Below, piece by piece: positions 1-7,895 of a DNA stretch of 64,000 nucleotides. The stretch is taken from contig NZ_CALBWL010000023.1 in assembly GCF_937973075.1 (NCBI RefSeq), positions 1 to 64,000 on the forward strand, written 5' to 3'. Made by a program: the position numbers and the translations under genes. Below the pieces are notes generated by a model. That model had not been told where the DNA came from. It did not search any database and saw only the letters and a list, made by a program, of their open reading frames with translations. The DNA is from an uncultured Campylobacter sp. (GTDB lineage Bacteria > Campylobacterota > Campylobacteria > Campylobacterales > Campylobacteraceae). Positions within the stretch are counted from its first letter, which is position 1, and each line of letters opens with the position of its first letter.

Positions 1-844
1 CATATATATCTTTGTAAAAAATTTTAAGATGGGAATTTAAAAATTCCAGCAGTTCAGCATCGGCGTCTTTTTCGATCTGAAGCCGCACGAAAGCCCCTTT
101 GCGGCGCAGCTTAAGCCCCGCTTCTAAGATCATCATAAAATCATCGGCTTCCTCCTCCTCGATCACGATGTCGGCGTTTCGCGTGACGCGGAAAGCTGCG
201 GAGCTGATGAGCTTGTAGCCCGGGAAAATCTCCTCCGCGTGGCGCTTTACGATAGTGCCGATCGGCACGTAGGTGTTTTGCGCCACCTGCACGAAGCGCG
301 GAATCACGCGCGGAATTCTAATCATCCCAAAATGCACCGACTCGGGCGCGCCCTCATCGCAGAGCTTGACCGCAAGGGAGAAGCTGAGATTATTTAAATG
401 CGGGAATGGATGGGTCGCATCGACTGCGATCGGGACGATGACGGGCATTATCTGCGAGAAGAAAAACTCGTCCGCTGCGGGCTTTAGCTCGGGCTGCAGC
501 TCGTCGTAGCTTTTGATAAAAAGCCCGTTTTTGCAAAGCTCCTTTTGTATGCCGAAATACTGCTGCTCAAGCTCGGTTTGTTCGTTTCTTAGATAGGAGC
601 GGATCGCGCGTAGCTGCTCAAGAGGCGTCATCTCGTCATCTCCGCTGGTTATAACGCCGGCGGTAAAAAGCTGCTTCAAGCCCGCCACGCGGATCATATA
701 AAATTCGTCTAAATTCGTGCTGTAAATCGCTAGAAATTTTAATTTTTCAATTAGCGGGATATCCTTTTTACATTGTTCCAGCACGCGGGTATTGAAGCGC
801 AGCCAGCTTAGCTCGCGGTTTATAAAATTATTTTGTGTTTGCAT
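1..844 (-). CDS. ppk: Polyphosphate kinase Ppk1, N-terminal part (cut by window edge)
   Basis: Makes and breaks down inorganic polyphosphate by transferring the gamma phosphate of ATP. The first 281 codons are visible; the rest lies beyond the left edge. The protein opens with [18 protein letters not shown], the hallmark start of Ppk1 (NRELSWLxFN), followed by [14 protein letters not shown] in the N-terminal helical domain and an [20 protein letters not shown] segment of the next domain. ATG at 844 is preceded by AAGGAG at good spacing and by a TATAAT box about 30 bases upstream. The catalytic histidine domains are outside the window, so intactness cannot be judged. The family call is firm. 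Confidence 0.95.
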   Translation of the reverse strand, partial: MQTQNNFINRELSWLRFNTRVLEQCKKDIPLIEKLKFLAIYSTNLDEFYMIRVAGLKQLFTAGVITSGDDEMTPLEQLRAIRSYLRNEQTELEQQYFGIQKELCKNGLFIKSYDELQPELKPAADEFFFSQIMPVIVPIAVDATHPFPHLNNLSFSLAVKLCDEGAPESVHFGMIRIPRVIPRFVQVAQNTYVPIGTIVKRHAEEIFPGYKLISSAAFRVTRNADIVIEEEEADDFMMILEAGLKLRRKGAFVRLQIEKDADAELLEFLNSHLKIFYKDIY

Positions 845-875
845 AAAAAACTCCTTTTTGAATATTAATTCTAAG

Positions 876-881
876 ATTATA
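876..881 (-). promoter_or_regulatory. -10 box of the ppk promoter
   Basis: TATAAT in the context GGGCTATAATCTTAG on the minus strand, 31 bases ahead of the ppk ATG. Campylobacter sigma-70 promoters typically show a strong TATAAT with weak or no -35. The same GGGCTATAAT context precedes the AsmA-like gene near 14.2 kb. Confidence 0.55.
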
Positions 882-958
882 GCCCAATTAAGATTAAATT
901 TTAAAGCCCAAATTTTAAGAGCTTGCAAGAGGGGCAATTTAGTATTTAAAATTCTGCC

Positions 959-1266
959 CTAATTCCCTATTTTTCCTAAATCCTTGCACATTTGCGCATT
1001 GCCGTCTTTGCAGCCCAGCTGCAAATACCGCCTTAAATATAAAATTTGCTCTTCCTCCTTCTCACTCATATCAAGCACCCATTTGCACGCTTGTTTTATT
1101 GCGAGTTAGACATAGCGCTTTCATTTCAGACGCTCTAAACGATATAAATTTAAATCAGAAAACAACGTAAATTTTATCTCTTTGCTAACGGCTACGCTTT
1201 GATTACGCTCTACCGCAGCTTGCGTTATTAAAGGAGCCAAAATTACGGGATAGAATTCTTTAATTA
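959..1266 (-). pseudogene. Decayed fifth copy of the Sel1-like (Hcp-like) gene family
   Basis: Just downstream of the last intact paralog the minus strand reads ATAATTAAAGAATTCTATC then a TTTTGGCTCC stretch, aligning by eye with the 5' end of the 2nd paralog (ATGAAAAAATTCTATC...TTTGGCTAC) but with ATG changed to ATA. At its other end, 959-1069, a 36-codon ORF ends in LGCKDGNAQMCKDLGKIGN, containing the C-x7-C spacing and the xGNAxxCxxLG pattern of the neighbouring paralogs (CDGGNAEKCGELG). The middle is unrecognisable. I read this as the remains of a fifth tandem copy. The 36-codon piece could still be translated (ATG at 1069), but no signal peptide remains. Confidence 0.5.
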
Positions 1267-1296
1267 TTACTCTTTGCCACTCTTTGGATTTGCCAT
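1267..1296 (-). CDS. Nine-residue mini-ORF MANPKSGKE after the first Sel1-like gene
   Basis: A strong ribosome site AAGGAG (formed by the last codons of the upstream gene, whose TAA stop lies inside AAGGAGTAA) precedes ATG at 1296, giving MANPKSGKE and a TAA stop. A near-identical mini-ORF, MANPKKGKEC, sits ahead of the second paralog, where its stop overlaps that gene's ATG. Here the gene it would have coupled to is decayed. Whether the peptide itself matters is unknown; it may only load ribosomes for the next gene. Confidence 0.35.
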   Translation of the reverse strand: MANPKSGKE

Positions 1297-1312
1297 CTTT
1301 TACTCCTTAATT
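1269..1312. repeat. 44-bp direct repeat, copy A
   Basis: This segment and 2370-2413 match at all but a few bases and carry the same ribosome site plus mini-ORF. Both lie at the boundary between consecutive Sel1-like genes, so the repeat marks the unit of tandem duplication. Confidence 0.75.
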
Positions 1313-1830
1313 GAATTTGCGTTGTATTTATCAGTTATTTCTTTAAATGCTTCTAGCGCACACTTTACGGGATCGTGTTCCTCCTCATCTCGTAAGCAGT
1401 TTTCTAAAGCTACCTTTAACGCGCAAGATCTTAGTTTAAATAGTTTTTTCTGATCGGTAAATTTTTCACAAGCCGTAGTGTAATTTATAACAGCCTTTTC
1501 AATGTTGCCTCTTAAACCTATGTCTTGTGTTCCAAGAGCAAAACAAGACTCCGCGATACCCGCCTTGCAAGATTTTTCATAAGGAGTGATAGAAGCTTCA
1601 CGCATACCAAGCTTAGGACCTAATATATAACCAAGATCCGAGCATCCGATCATATCTCCGCTATCACATTTTTTAGATAAAATTTCTATTAGTTTAGTAC
1701 ACGAGCTATATTTGCCGTTTCCTTTATCGCATTCGTTATAAAGATTCTCCTCTTCAGCCGTAGGCTTATCCGCTATTGCGATAGAAGCTAAAAATATCAT
1801 GGAACAAAATGCAAAATTAATTTTCCCCAT
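1300..1830 (-). CDS. Exported cysteine-rich Sel1-like repeat protein (copy 1)
   Basis: Small periplasmic or secreted protein of the Sel1-like repeat type, similar in layout to the Helicobacter cysteine-rich (Hcp) proteins; biochemical role unknown. ATG at 1830 is chosen over an in-frame start eight codons earlier because AAGGAAA precedes it and MGKINFAFCSMIFLASIAIA is then a proper signal peptide. The mature part shows CDKGNGKYSSC, CDSGDMIGC (C-x7-C) and CKAGIAESC (C-x7-C), the paired cysteines that lock Sel1-like helical hairpins by disulfides. It shares C(D/N)xGxGKYSxCxKLxxILSKxCD with the genes upstream. The start overlaps the end of copy 2 by 14 bases, so the two are probably translated from one message. 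The family call is good; function is not known. Confidence 0.8.
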   Translation of the reverse strand: MGKINFAFCSMIFLASIAIADKPTAEEENLYNECDKGNGKYSSCTKLIEILSKKCDSGDMIGCSDLGYILGPKLGMREASITPYEKSCKAGIAESCFALGTQDIGLRGNIEKAVINYTTACEKFTDQKKLFKLRSCALKVALENCLRDEEEHDPVKCALEAFKEITDKYNANSIKE

Positions 1831-2365
1831 ATAATTTCCTTTCGACACCTTCAAAAATAATTTTACCTTTTTTTATAGGGTTACACTCTTTATCTTTTAG
1901 GCAGGCTTTTAGTTCCTCGATATTTTTGCAAACTATATCTCTATCTTTAAGATCGCTATTACAAACTTTTTCAAGACTTTTAATTGCTGCTTGCATATTA
2001 CCGTTTACATATATATCTAGCGTACCCAATATAAAACAGTGATATGTACTATTAGCATCACACAGCTTAATCAGATATTTCGTAGCTTCCTCTATTCGGC
2101 GTAATGATCGTAAAAGATCACTCTGTATAGCACATGAGCGCATATCACCGCCATCGCACTCTTTAGATAAAATTTCAACGAGTTTATTGCACGAACTATA
2201 TTTTCCGTCACCGTAATCGCAGGATTTCAAAAGCGCTCTTTGCTCTTCGCTCCTCAAATCTTCTAACTTTATTAAACCTGTTAAAGACGATTGTGCCGCA
2301 GCAGGGATCGATACAAATGCCATTATAAATGCAAGTAGCCAAATTTTAAGATAGAATTTTTTCAT
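1817..2365 (-). CDS. Exported cysteine-rich Sel1-like repeat protein (copy 2)
   Basis: Paralog of copies 1, 3 and 4. Start taken at ATG 2365 (MKKFYLKIWLLAFIMAFVS, a signal peptide ending near PAAAQ); it overlaps the TAA stop of a 10-residue mini-ORF as TAATG, which suggests re-initiation by ribosomes that have read the mini-ORF, since no strong ribosome site stands directly before it. Contains CDYGDGKYSSCNKLVEIL, CDGGDMRSC (C-x7-C), CDANSTYHC (C-x7-C) and a C-terminal CLKDKECNPIKKG shared with copy 4. Sel1-like repeats usually mediate protein-protein contacts; the partner is unknown. Confidence 0.8.
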   Translation of the reverse strand: MKKFYLKIWLLAFIMAFVSIPAAAQSSLTGLIKLEDLRSEEQRALLKSCDYGDGKYSSCNKLVEILSKECDGGDMRSCAIQSDLLRSLRRIEEATKYLIKLCDANSTYHCFILGTLDIYVNGNMQAAIKSLEKVCNSDLKDRDIVCKNIEELKACLKDKECNPIKKGKIIFEGVERKLYGEN

Positions 2366-2397
2366 TAGCACTCTTTGCCCTTCTTTGGATTTGCCAT
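2365..2397 (-). CDS. Leader mini-ORF MANPKKGKEC coupled to Sel1-like copy 2
   Basis: AAGGAGTAAAAG then ATG at 2397, ten codons, and TAA overlapping the next ATG by one base (TAATG). The only strong ribosome site before copy 2 belongs to this mini-ORF, so it probably delivers ribosomes to the downstream start. Near-identical sequence recurs at 1267-1296. It is seen directly in sequence; translation is inferred. Confidence 0.45.
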   Translation of the reverse strand: MANPKKGKEC

Positions 2398-2413
2398 CTT
2401 TTACTCCTTAATT
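2370..2413. repeat. 44-bp direct repeat, copy B
   Basis: Partner of 1269-1312 (see there); covers most of the mini-ORF and its ribosome site, between Sel1-like copies 3 and 2. Confidence 0.75.
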
Positions 2414-2431
2414 AAAAATTTTAATTTTGCA

Positions 2432-2926
2432 TTATATTTTTTTAGCCGTGTAGTAAATACTTTCTATCGCTTTTAATGGATTACATTCACTATTGCTTAA
2501 ACACTCTTTTAATTTATCTTCGGCCATGCAAGATACTTGTAGAAGTTTTTCATCTTCAATGCCAAGCTCGCAAGCTTTTGAAAAACTAGCATGCGCTCTA
2601 TTTATATTATCTGTGCGCCCAAGCTCATCAGATCCTAATTTAAAGCAATAAAACGCTAAATCCGCATCGCAAGCTTTCTCTAATGGTGCGATAGACTCTT
2701 CGGTCTTGCCTATCTCATATAGCACATATCCGAGCTCTCCGCATTTTTCGGCATTGCCGCCATCACAATGCTTTGATAATATATCCGTTAGCTTCGTGCA
2801 GGCACTATATTTCCCATCACCCTTATTGCAAAGCGAATATAAATTTGCTAAATCCTTTTCTTTAAAACCAAAACCCGCATACGCACACGAGAATGCCAAC
2901 ATCGCTATCAATACCAAACTTTTCAT
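2432..2926 (-). CDS. Exported cysteine-rich Sel1-like repeat protein (copy 3)
   Basis: Begins MKSLVLIAMLAFSCAYAGF, a short signal peptide, and continues with CNKGDGKYSACTKLTDIL, CDGGNAEKCGELGYVL (C-x7-C) and CDADLAFYCFKLG (C-x7-C), two clear Sel1-like units with disulfide cysteines, then CLSNSECNPLKAIES like its paralogs. ATG at 2926 comes one base after the TGA stop of the frameshifted copy 4, with GGAG inside the end of that reading frame, so it was probably coupled to it. Likely periplasmic. Function unknown. Confidence 0.8.
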   Translation of the reverse strand: MKSLVLIAMLAFSCAYAGFGFKEKDLANLYSLCNKGDGKYSACTKLTDILSKHCDGGNAEKCGELGYVLYEIGKTEESIAPLEKACDADLAFYCFKLGSDELGRTDNINRAHASFSKACELGIEDEKLLQVSCMAEDKLKECLSNSECNPLKAIESIYYTAKKI

Positions 2927-2927
2927 A

Positions 2928-3442
2928 TCATTGCTCCACGATCCAGTTTAGAAGCTCTTTGCCTCTTTTTATCGGATTACATTCCGTATCTTTTAAGCAA
3001 ATTTCAAGCTCGCTTTTAAATTTACAATATTCCTCACTGCCGTCGATTTTGGCATCGCAAATTTTATCCAAGCTTCTTATCGCTCTATCGATATTTCCCG
3101 TAGCTACTATATCTGTCGTCATTAACGAAACGCAAGACAACATCAAATTTGCATCGCAAGCCTTGTTTAAAGGCGCGATAGCGTCCCTATATCGTCCGAA
3201 TGCCGATAAAACTCTCCCGCAATCTCGCAGCTCCTAAAATCTTCATTATCGCATCTTTTGGTTAAAATTTCAGCCAGTTTCATACACGCGCTGTATTTCC
3301 CATCGCCGTCATCGCAAGAGATCGCTAAATCTTTTTCCTCTTGCGTTTTGAAGTCATCTAAACTTACCTTTGCCGCAGCGGGAATTGCCGCGAATACCGC
3401 TATAAACGCAAATAACGAAATTTTAAGATAGAATTTTTTCAT
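2928..3442 (-). pseudogene. Frameshifted Sel1-like repeat gene (copy 4)
   Basis: Starts well: AAGGAG, ATG at 3442, signal peptide MKKFYLKISLFAFIAVF, then CDDGDGKYSACMKLAEIL and CDNEDFRSCEIAGEFYRHSD. Near 3185-3187 (a GGG run on the minus strand) the frame breaks and stops shortly after. In the frame reached by adding one base the protein continues exactly as the paralogs do: DAIAPLNKACDANLMLSC, then GNIDRAIRSLDKICDA and CLKDTECNPIKRG to the stop at 2928. A one-base loss from a GGGG run is the simplest cause; a sequencing error or phase variation would look the same. It heads the cluster, next to the only recognisable promoter. Confidence 0.75.
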
Positions 3443-3466
3443 TATCGCTCCTTGTTTTAAGCGGCG

Positions 3467-3472
3467 ATTATA
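3467..3472 (-). promoter_or_regulatory. -10 box ahead of the Sel1-like gene cluster
   Basis: TATAAT on the minus strand preceded by a T-rich stretch (AATTTTTAAATATAAT), about 25 bases ahead of the first ATG of the cluster. Likely drives the whole tandem group. Confidence 0.5.
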
Positions 3473-3664
3473 TTTAAAAATTTTTAGCTGGCTCTTAAAT
3501 TTAAGGAGCGCGGCGGCACGATAAGTGCGCCGTAATCCCACCCGCCGCCTGTGCGCATGGATGAAATTTTAAAATTTCGCCGCCCGCTACGCACGAAAAC
3601 TCCATAATCCGCCGTAAAATTTCGCTCGCAACGGGTCTAAGTTACGCGGGCATAATCCGTCGCC

Positions 3665-5827
3665 CTACTTCCCGTCTAAATTTAAAATTTCACTCGAAAT
3701 TTCATCTATCGTCGCGTTGAAATCCTGCGCCAGCGCGCGCTTTAGCTCCTCTTTCGCCGCCATCATATCGCGCACGATCGCAGCTTCAAACTCCTCTCGG
3801 TTCAGCGCCTCGTCGCCCTTAGCAAACGCAAAATCCAGCCCAAACCACGTAGCCACGGCAAACGCAGGCACGCACACCACCGCGCCCGGGCCGCACACGA
3901 GCCCCGCACTACCGCTAGTCGCGCTGGCGCCCACCTTAGTAAGGGTCTTCGCGCCCGTCTTGGCCGCAGTTTTAGCAAGGCTCTTGCTTATCAGCTTTGC
4001 ACCCAGCACGCCGCCCAGCACCCCTAGCCCCGTCCCGCTCGCGCGATACGCCTTGCTTTTTAGGCTGAAGCTCTGCGTGACGTTGAGATCGATTTTCGCG
4101 CCGTATTTTTTGAGCGTAAAATTTAGCGAGCTCTCATAATTTTTGACGTTTGCCGCAGCGATTTTAGCGATATTCTCGCCGAAATCCTTCGGAAAGCTTT
4201 CGCTTACGAAGAGCGCAAATTTCTCATTCAGATACGCCCCCGCATCATCGTCCCACACGCCGTGCCACAGCACCAGATAATCGCTCAGAAACGAGTAATT
4301 GAAATCCGCCATTTTCTGCGCACTAAGCCTCGCGCCCTCGTCGTAAACGGCGTCGATGTAGCTATTCAGCGCGGATGCGGCGTTTGCTTCTGCGGCGAAG
4401 CGCGTGGCGTTTAGCTCGCCTCTTAGCGCATCCGCCTCGCGAGCGCTTAAGATCAGCCGCTCGCCGCTTTGCAGCACGATCTGCACGCTCGTCTCGACCG
4501 CGCTTTTAGGATGCACGCTCTCCGAGCCGCCGCCTGCCGTGCGCGTCTGCGCGGCGCAGATCAAACACAGCGTGACGTAGGCAAGCGCGAAGATCGTGCC
4601 GCTAAAGTGCCCTATTTTGGGCGCAGCCCGCGGCATAAAAAGCACGAAGGCGCAAAGATGCAAGATCGCGCAGTAAAAGAGGAAATCTCCCGCGCAGATC
4701 AGAAACAAAAGAGCGATTTTTAGCGCGCTAGGGCTCTGCGACAGCGCCAGCTCGAACAGCGCGTTTTTGTAAAATTTCAAAGCGTAAATTTCATTTAGCA
4801 GAGCGGATTTGAAGTGTACTTGCGGCGCGGTAGATTTTAAAATTTCAAAAATTTCAGCTACCGATGCGGGGCTGGTCGCGGATTTTTCAGCAGGACTGTC
4901 GGCAGCCATACTCGGTGCGGCGGGATTTTGGGTTAAATTTTGCGCTGCGGCGGGGCTAGTCGTAAAATTTTTAGCGTTGATTTGCGGTGCGGCAGCGGTA
5001 TTTGCCTTTGAATTTTCAGCCGAGGCGTACACCGCCCTGACGGAGCCCGCTTTAAAATTTGCGGTCGAAGCAGTAGGTTTTTTGGCGGCGTTCGGCACGT
5101 ACTTGACGGTATTATCCGTCTCGGAATTTCCGACAACTATGGCGGCGTTGTTCACAGCGAAATTTTTAGCGGATTTAGAGGTATTATCTGCTGCTAAATT
5201 TCCGACGGGTGCGGAAGCGTTATTCCTCACGAAGTCTTCGGCGGATGAAGCGGTGCGGGCAAGCGGAGTAAAATTTATCGCAGAATTTAAAGAGTGCGCG
5301 GCGGCATACGCTGCGTCCGCGAGCCGCAAATAGGCCAAATTTATGGCGAAATTTACCGCTACGGCGAGCATTGCAAGCAGCAAAATACTAAGTTTGAGCG
5401 ATAAAATTCTAGGATTTTTAATCTCTTTTAGGCTGAGCTTAAGTACCGCCAAACGCATCAGAGCAAGCCCCGCTGGCAGCGCCGCTAGCGTCACGAAAAG
5501 CGCCGCACCGCGCAGATCGGCTAGACCTAGCGCCAAAGTAGCGCTTAAAAGGATCGCGCCCGCGAAGGCTAAAACTCCGCTTATCAGCCTGCCTCTAAAA
5601 ATTTTAATCAAAGTCCCGCCGCTGCGAAATAGCGCCGCATTGGCGCGCTGCCTCGCCTCGTAAAAAAAGCTAAATAGCACCCGAAATAGCGCGTAAGCCC
5701 AAAACGCCGCCAACGCGCAAAAGCTCGCGTCGTCCAAATCCTGCGCGTAAAGCGCGAAGCAAAAAACGCTAACGATCAGCGCTAGCCTAAGCGCTATTTC
5801 ACAGATCCAGCGGCGCGTCGTCGTCAT
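3665..5827 (-). CDS. Large unknown inner-membrane protein with a duplicated Asn/Ala-rich loop
   Basis: About 720 residues, not recognised. The first ~180 residues hold four or five hydrophobic helices (WICEIALRLALIVSVFCFAL, FWAYALFRVLFSF, ISGVLAFAGAILL and others). A long low-complexity A/N/S/T-rich segment follows (roughly residues 190-330), in which a ~24-residue unit is repeated: F-VRNNASAPVGN-DNT then F-AVNNAAIVVGN-DNT. Two further helices come around 360-430, then a soluble part and a Gly/Ala-rich segment near the end (GTGLGVLGGVLGAKL; CGPGAVVCVPAFAVATW) that could insert in the membrane. ATG at 5827 is preferred to 5845 for the hydrophobic N-terminus. Its start lies inside the end of dnaB (29-base overlap), implying co-transcription. 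Confidence 0.6.
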   Translation of the reverse strand: MTTTRRWICEIALRLALIVSVFCFALYAQDLDDASFCALAAFWAYALFRVLFSFFYEARQRANAALFRSGGTLIKIFRGRLISGVLAFAGAILLSATLALGLADLRGAALFVTLAALPAGLALMRLAVLKLSLKEIKNPRILSLKLSILLLAMLAVAVNFAINLAYLRLADAAYAAAHSLNSAINFTPLARTASSAEDFVRNNASAPVGNLAADNTSKSAKNFAVNNAAIVVGNSETDNTVKYVPNAAKKPTASTANFKAGSVRAVYASAENSKANTAAAPQINAKNFTTSPAAAQNLTQNPAAPSMAADSPAEKSATSPASVAEIFEILKSTAPQVHFKSALLNEIYALKFYKNALFELALSQSPSALKIALLFLICAGDFLFYCAILHLCAFVLFMPRAAPKIGHFSGTIFALAYVTLCLICAAQTRTAGGGSESVHPKSAVETSVQIVLQSGERLILSAREADALRGELNATRFAAEANAASALNSYIDAVYDEGARLSAQKMADFNYSFLSDYLVLWHGVWDDDAGAYLNEKFALFVSESFPKDFGENIAKIAAANVKNYESSLNFTLKKYGAKIDLNVTQSFSLKSKAYRASGTGLGVLGGVLGAKLISKSLAKTAAKTGAKTLTKVGASATSGSAGLVCGPGAVVCVPAFAVATWFGLDFAFAKGDEALNREEFEAAIVRDMMAAKEELKRALAQDFNATIDEISSEILNLDGK

Positions 5828-7895
5828 CGAGCCTGTTTGCCTCATTGATCTTTGGAATGCCCATCTCTTCGATATTTAGAGGCGGTGCGGGTTTAAATTT
5901 CGCCTCATCCTCTTGCGGCTCAAAAGGAGGCTCATCATCTCTTTCAAAATACGTAGCATCCTCTCGCTGCGCACTCTCCGCTCCTCGCGACGCGCCCGCT
6001 ACCTTCTCTGCGCCTTGCCGCGCGTCTTTTGCGCCCCGCGATGTGTCTTTTACGCCTTGCAGAGTGTCCGCTAAATTTTTATGCACGCCCTCTGTTTCGG
6101 GCGAGACGCCGCCAGCTCTTGCATCATCTAAATTTTGCCCCTGAAATTCTTGCTTTTGCGGTGCGTCCTGTGCCGCGCGACGCACCTCTGCCAAGTCCTG
6201 TTCTGCGCTAAGCTTAGACTCGCCGTCTATCTCCTCGCCGTCCTGCTCACCGCTTTGACCGAAGCTAGGCATCTCATCAAAATCGATATTTACTCTGGAA
6301 TTTCGGGCGCTAGCGAAGCTTGTGTTTAAGCTTACGCCGCTATTTTGAGCTTCATTAAAATTCTGCGTTAAATTTTGCTGTAAATTCTGCACTGCACCCT
6401 GCTGTGTCGTATCAAGGCGCGGCGTAGCAGGCTCCTCAAAGCCCTGATCTTGTAGCTGCGAGACGTAGTCGAGATTGTCATTTTCGTTAAAGATCGCGCT
6501 CTCGCTGGGTTCGCCGCCGAAGCTCGTATCGACGAAGCGGGTAAATCTACCCTGAAAACCCACCTCGATCGTCCTGCCCGCCTCGCCCGAGCGGTTTTTG
6601 CCGACGATGATTTCGGCTTTTTCCTGATAGTCGTTGCGCCTAAATACGGGCTCGCCCGCGTCCTTGCCCTCGGCCTCCAGCCGCGAAATGCGCTCGCGCT
6701 CCATCTGCTCTTTATAAACCTCGTCGCGATAGACGAAAAGTATGATGTCTGCGTCCTGCTCGATCGCGCCGCTTTCGCGCAGATCGCTTAGCATCGGGCG
6801 TTTGTTCGAGCGCGCCTCAAGCGAGCGGTTTAGCTGCGACAGCGCGATTATCGGGATATTTAGCTCGCGCGCTAAGAGCTTAAGCCCGCGTGAAATTTCG
6901 GCGATTTGCAGGTGGCGCTCGGAGTAGTTGCTCGTGCTCGTCATAAGTCCGATGTAATCGATCACGCAAAGCTCTATGTTAGCGTCCGCGGATTTGAGCT
7001 TGCGCAGCTGGGTGCGGACTTGATGGATGTTCACGTAGCCGCTGTCATAGACGAAAAGCGGCATATTCAGCACCGCATCGCAAGCGTCGTTGAAGCGCGT
7101 CCAATCGTCGTCGCTGAGCTTAGCGCTCATTATGTCGCTTAGCGGGATCGAGCTAAGCGCGCTTAGTATGCGATACATCAGCTGCACGGAGGGCATCTCG
7201 AGCGAGAAAAATACGACGCCTTTGCCGCTTTGCAGCGTTTTCATCATCAAATTTAACGCAAAGGCGGTTTTGCCCATGCCGGGGCGGGCGGCGATAATGA
7301 TGAGCTCACCCGGTTTCAACCCCTTCGTACAGTCGTTTAGGAAGCGAAAGCCCGTATCTAGCCCCACGAGCTCCGAGCCTGCGAGCGCCTTTTGGCGTTT
7401 CAGCTCCTCTACCACGTCAGCGATGATCTCGTGTGATTTTTTGATGCCGCCGTGGCGCTCCTCGTCTATGAGCTCGTAAATTTTGGAGCTGATTTTATCG
7501 GCAGTGTCCTTGCTGCGCACGGCTTCGTTTACCATCGAAGGGATCTCGTGCGCGACCTTGATTAGCGAGCGCTTGATCGATTTTTCGCGCAGTTCGAGCG
7601 CGTATTTTGGGGCATCGACTACGCCGCTGGTGGCTACGACCTCGGTAAATGCGCCATCGTCGTAGCGTTCGGCTAGCCATTTTTTAACGAAGCTCGGCGC
7701 GATAGGCTCGTTGTGCGAGGAGCACTTGACGATCGCCTCGTAGATGTCGGCGTGCGGCTTGTAGAAAAAATCGCCGACCGAGATTATCTCGCTCAGCTCG
7801 CCGTATGCGTCCTCGTTTTGCAAAAGCGAGCTTAAAATCGCGCGCTCCATATCCAGATCGTATAAATTTGCAGGCACATTCTGCTTCGTTGCCAT
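5799..7895 (-). CDS. dnaB: Replicative DNA helicase DnaB with long C-terminal extension
   Basis: Hexameric 5'-3' helicase that opens the replication fork. Residues ~10-115 are the N-terminal DnaB domain; the RecA-like motor follows with GMGKTAF (206-212, Walker A), LCVIDYIGLM (Walker B region), SQLNRSLEAR and LRESGAIEQDADIILFVYR. The conserved protein ends around residue 456 (GFQGRFTRFVD), about the usual total length. Here 240 further residues follow, rich in N, Q, D, E, A and containing similar stretches (DTLQGVKDTSRGAKDARQGAEK). The extension is in frame, without stops, and ends inside the start of the next gene. GAGGGGAAG precedes the ATG. Helicase call firm; role of the tail unknown. Confidence 0.95.
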   Translation of the reverse strand: MATKQNVPANLYDLDMERAILSSLLQNEDAYGELSEIISVGDFFYKPHADIYEAIVKCSSHNEPIAPSFVKKWLAERYDDGAFTEVVATSGVVDAPKYALELREKSIKRSLIKVAHEIPSMVNEAVRSKDTADKISSKIYELIDEERHGGIKKSHEIIADVVEELKRQKALAGSELVGLDTGFRFLNDCTKGLKPGELIIIAARPGMGKTAFALNLMMKTLQSGKGVVFFSLEMPSVQLMYRILSALSSIPLSDIMSAKLSDDDWTRFNDACDAVLNMPLFVYDSGYVNIHQVRTQLRKLKSADANIELCVIDYIGLMTSTSNYSERHLQIAEISRGLKLLARELNIPIIALSQLNRSLEARSNKRPMLSDLRESGAIEQDADIILFVYRDEVYKEQMERERISRLEAEGKDAGEPVFRRNDYQEKAEIIVGKNRSGEAGRTIEVGFQGRFTRFVDTSFGGEPSESAIFNENDNLDYVSQLQDQGFEEPATPRLDTTQQGAVQNLQQNLTQNFNEAQNSGVSLNTSFASARNSRVNIDFDEMPSFGQSGEQDGEEIDGESKLSAEQDLAEVRRAAQDAPQKQEFQGQNLDDARAGGVSPETEGVHKNLADTLQGVKDTSRGAKDARQGAEKVAGASRGAESAQREDATYFERDDEPPFEPQEDEAKFKPAPPLNIEEMGIPKINEANRLDDDDAPLDL

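Noticed and set aside
3717..4139. Open plus-strand frame opposite the large membrane protein (and similar ones at 4809-5333 and 5343-5663)
   Set aside because: These are antisense shadows of an Ala/Asn-rich gene; no ribosome site and biased composition follow from the sense codons.
4933..5136. Alternative minus-strand frame inside the Asn/Ala-rich loop
   Set aside because: Out-of-frame with the longer gene, and rich in Arg/Pro as expected for a shifted frame.
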